From Sialis fuliginosa (Eukaryota > Arthropoda > Insecta > Megaloptera > Sialidae), in contig OY540822.1 of NCBI GenBank assembly GCA_961205875.1, positions 16,742,501-16,806,500 on the forward strand: a stretch of DNA of 64,000 nt. Direction: 5' to 3'. The translations under genes and the position numbers were made by a program. Each line of letters begins with the position of its first letter. Within the stretch, counting starts at the first letter, position 1. Positions 62,301 to 64,000 of this stretch are shown here, piece after piece. The notes below the pieces were generated by a model, which searched no databases, was not told where the DNA came from, and was given only the letters and a program-made list of their open reading frames with translations.

Positions 62301-64000
62301 AATTAGGGTGTCTATCGTGTAGGAAATCGGCCGCCGGTCACTTGTTGTCCAGTGCAAAATCTCTCTGCGGGCCGCCGTTTACGTGTTAATGGGCTTTTAA
62401 TTTTATCGCTCCGAATCGTAAAATTAGGGTGTCTATCGTGTAGGAAATCGGCCGCCGGTCACTTGTTGTCCAGTGCAAAATCTCTCTGCGGGCCGCCGTT
62501 TACGTGTTAATGGGCTTTTAATTTTATCGCTCCGAATCGTAAAATTAGGGTGTCTATCGTGTAGGAAATCGACCGCCGGTCACTTGTTGTCCAGTGCAAA
62601 ATCTCTCTGCGGGCCGCCGTTTACGTGTTAATGGGCTTTTAATTTTATCGCACCGAATCGTAAAATTAGGGTGTCTATCGTGTAGGAAATCGGCCGCCGG
62701 TCACTTGTTGTCTAGTGCAAAATCTCTCTGCGGGCCGCCGTTTACGTGTTAATGGGCTTTTAATTTTATCGCTCCGAATCGCAAAATTAGGGTGTCTATC
62801 GTGTAGGAAATCGGCCGCCGGTCACTTGTTGTCCAGTGCAAAATCTATCTGCGGGCCGCCGTTTACGTGTTAATGGGCTTTTAATTTTATCGCTCCGAAT
62901 CGCAAAATTAGGGTGTCTATCGTGTAGGAAATCGGCCGCCGGTCACTTGTTGTCTAGTGCAAAATCTCTCTGCAGGCCGTCGTTTACGTGTTAATGGGCT
63001 TTTAATTTTATCGCACCGAATCGTAAAATTAGGGTGTCTATCGTGTAGGAAATCGACCGCCGGTCACTTGTTGTCCAGTGCAAAATCTCTCTGCGGGCCG
63101 CCGTTTACGTGTTAATGGGCTTTTAATTTTATCACTCCGAATCGCAAAATTAGGGTGTCTATCGTGTAGGAAATCGGCCGCCGGTCACTTGTTGTCCAGT
63201 GCAAAATCTCTCTGCGGGCCGCCGTTTACGTGTTAATGGGCTTTTAATTTTATCGCTCCGAATCGCGAAATTAGGGTGTCTATCGTGTAGGAAATCGACC
63301 GCCGGTCACTTGTTGTCCAGTGCAAAATCTCTCTGCGGGCCGCCGTTTACGTGTTAATGGGCTTTTAATTTTATCGCTCCGAATCGCAAAATTAGGGTGT
63401 CTATCGTGTAGGAAATCGACCGCCGGTCACTTGTTGTCCAGTGCAAAATCTCTCTGCGGGCCGCCGTTTACGTGTTAATGGGCTTTTAATTTTATCGCAC
63501 CGAATCGTAAAATTAGGGTGTCTATCGTGTAGGAAATCGGCCGCCGGTCACTTGTTGTCCAGTGCAAAATCTCTCTGCGGGCCGCCGTTTACGTGTTAAT
63601 GGGCTTTTAATTTTATCGCTCCGAATCGTAAAATTAGGGTGTCTATCGTGTAGGAAATCGGCCGCCGGTCACTTGTTGTCCAGTGCAAAATCTCTCTGCG
63701 GGCCGCCGTTTACGTGTTAATGGGCTTTTAATTTTATCGCACCGAATCGTAAAATTAGGGTGTCTATCGTGTAGGAAATCGGCCGCCGGTCACTTGTTGT
63801 CCAGTGCAAAATCTCTCTGCGGGCCGCCGTTTACGTGTTAATGGGCTTTTAATTTTATCACTCCGAATCGCAAAATTAGGGTGTCTATCGTGTAGGAAAT
63901 CGGCCGCCGGTCACTTGTTGTCCAGTGCAAAATCTCTCTGCGGGCCGCCGTTTACGTGTTAATGGGCTTTTAATTTTATCGCACCGAATCGTAAAATTAG
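44353..64000. repeat. 121-bp satellite DNA array, about 162 copies, continues past window
   Basis: Period 121 bp holds throughout (one 1-bp loss near 56337), all in one orientation, with no foreign insertion. The monomer contains TGTTGTCCAGTGC, CTGCGGGCCGCCGTTTACG, GGGCTTTTAATTTTATCG, AAATTAGGGTGTCTATCG and CGGCCGCCGGTCAC; G+C is about 50% with about 12 CpG. Copies differ at a few recurrent sites (GCTCC/GCACC, CGCGAAA/CGCAAAA/CGTAAAA, ATCGG/ATCGA, GTCCA/GTTCA/GTCTA). Marker variants recur at 2178, 3872 and 8711 bp, so the array is organised in higher-order duplications. Open frames in it are chance products. Confidence 0.98.

Noticed and set aside
44353-64000. TTAGGG inside each satellite monomer as telomeric sequence
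   Set aside because: It occurs once per 121 bp, not in tandem, and is not a telomere array.
44353-64000. CRISPR array
   Set aside because: There are no spacers; the whole 121-bp unit repeats, and the DNA is eukaryotic.

Overview
The window is nuclear DNA of an animal, most likely an insect. Coding exons are separated by very short GT-AG introns (63-77 bp) alongside long AT-rich ones. The intergenic DNA is full of ATATGTACATA and TAGGTACCTA-like words, and hAT, Helitron and PIF/Harbinger elements are present. I cannot fix the insect order. There are no bacterial genes, rRNAs, tRNAs that I can support, or CRISPR arrays.

Layout. (1) 1-15937, minus strand: the 5' part (eight coding exons, about 402 residues) of a C2H2 zinc-finger gene of the ZNF423/ZNF521 (fly Oaz) family. 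It runs off the left edge. An 11.7 kb intron (1164-12871) separates a head of four small exons from the finger-coding exons and holds microsatellites, a Helitron relic and several unclassified GC-richer inserts. Exons 2 and 3 look like a tandem exon duplication. (2) 16672-17875: a non-autonomous hAT-type element with a perfect 8-bp target-site duplication. (3) 19726-22000, plus strand: a complete six-exon CRAL-TRIO lipid-transfer protein gene (333 aa). (4) 22500-24260: a transition zone with possible exon-like pieces, a 33-bp-arm palindrome carrying two CTCF-like motifs, a 59-bp single copy of the satellite sequence found downstream, and a broken, intron-containing PIF/Harbinger (HARBI1-like) transposase.

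(5) 24415-44352: about 20 kb of tandem composite repeat. The basic unit is a spacer of roughly 0.75 kb plus a variable 48-bp minisatellite. A 653-bp hAT-like MITE is inserted in nearly every unit (TSD ATTATAAT). Two units carry an identical 884-bp Helitron inserted exactly between A and T of the minisatellite. Units form a higher-order repeat of about 5.35 kb. Orientation switches at 25148 and 41888. The flanks show that this is an inversion between two hAT copies: the two ends of one ancestral hAT insertion, each with its GTGCCTGG target duplication, now lie 16.7 kb apart.

(6) 44353-64000: an uninterrupted array of a 121-bp satellite (about 162 copies, about 50% G+C, about 12 CpG per monomer), all in one orientation. 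It contains nested segmental duplications with offsets of 18, 32 and 72 monomers, and much of its variation is CpG-type transitions.

The two host genes appear unrelated in function. The right two thirds of the window is repeat DNA, probably heterochromatic, whose history (MITE insertion, Helitron insertion, unit amplification, inversion, satellite growth) can partly be ordered from the sequence.
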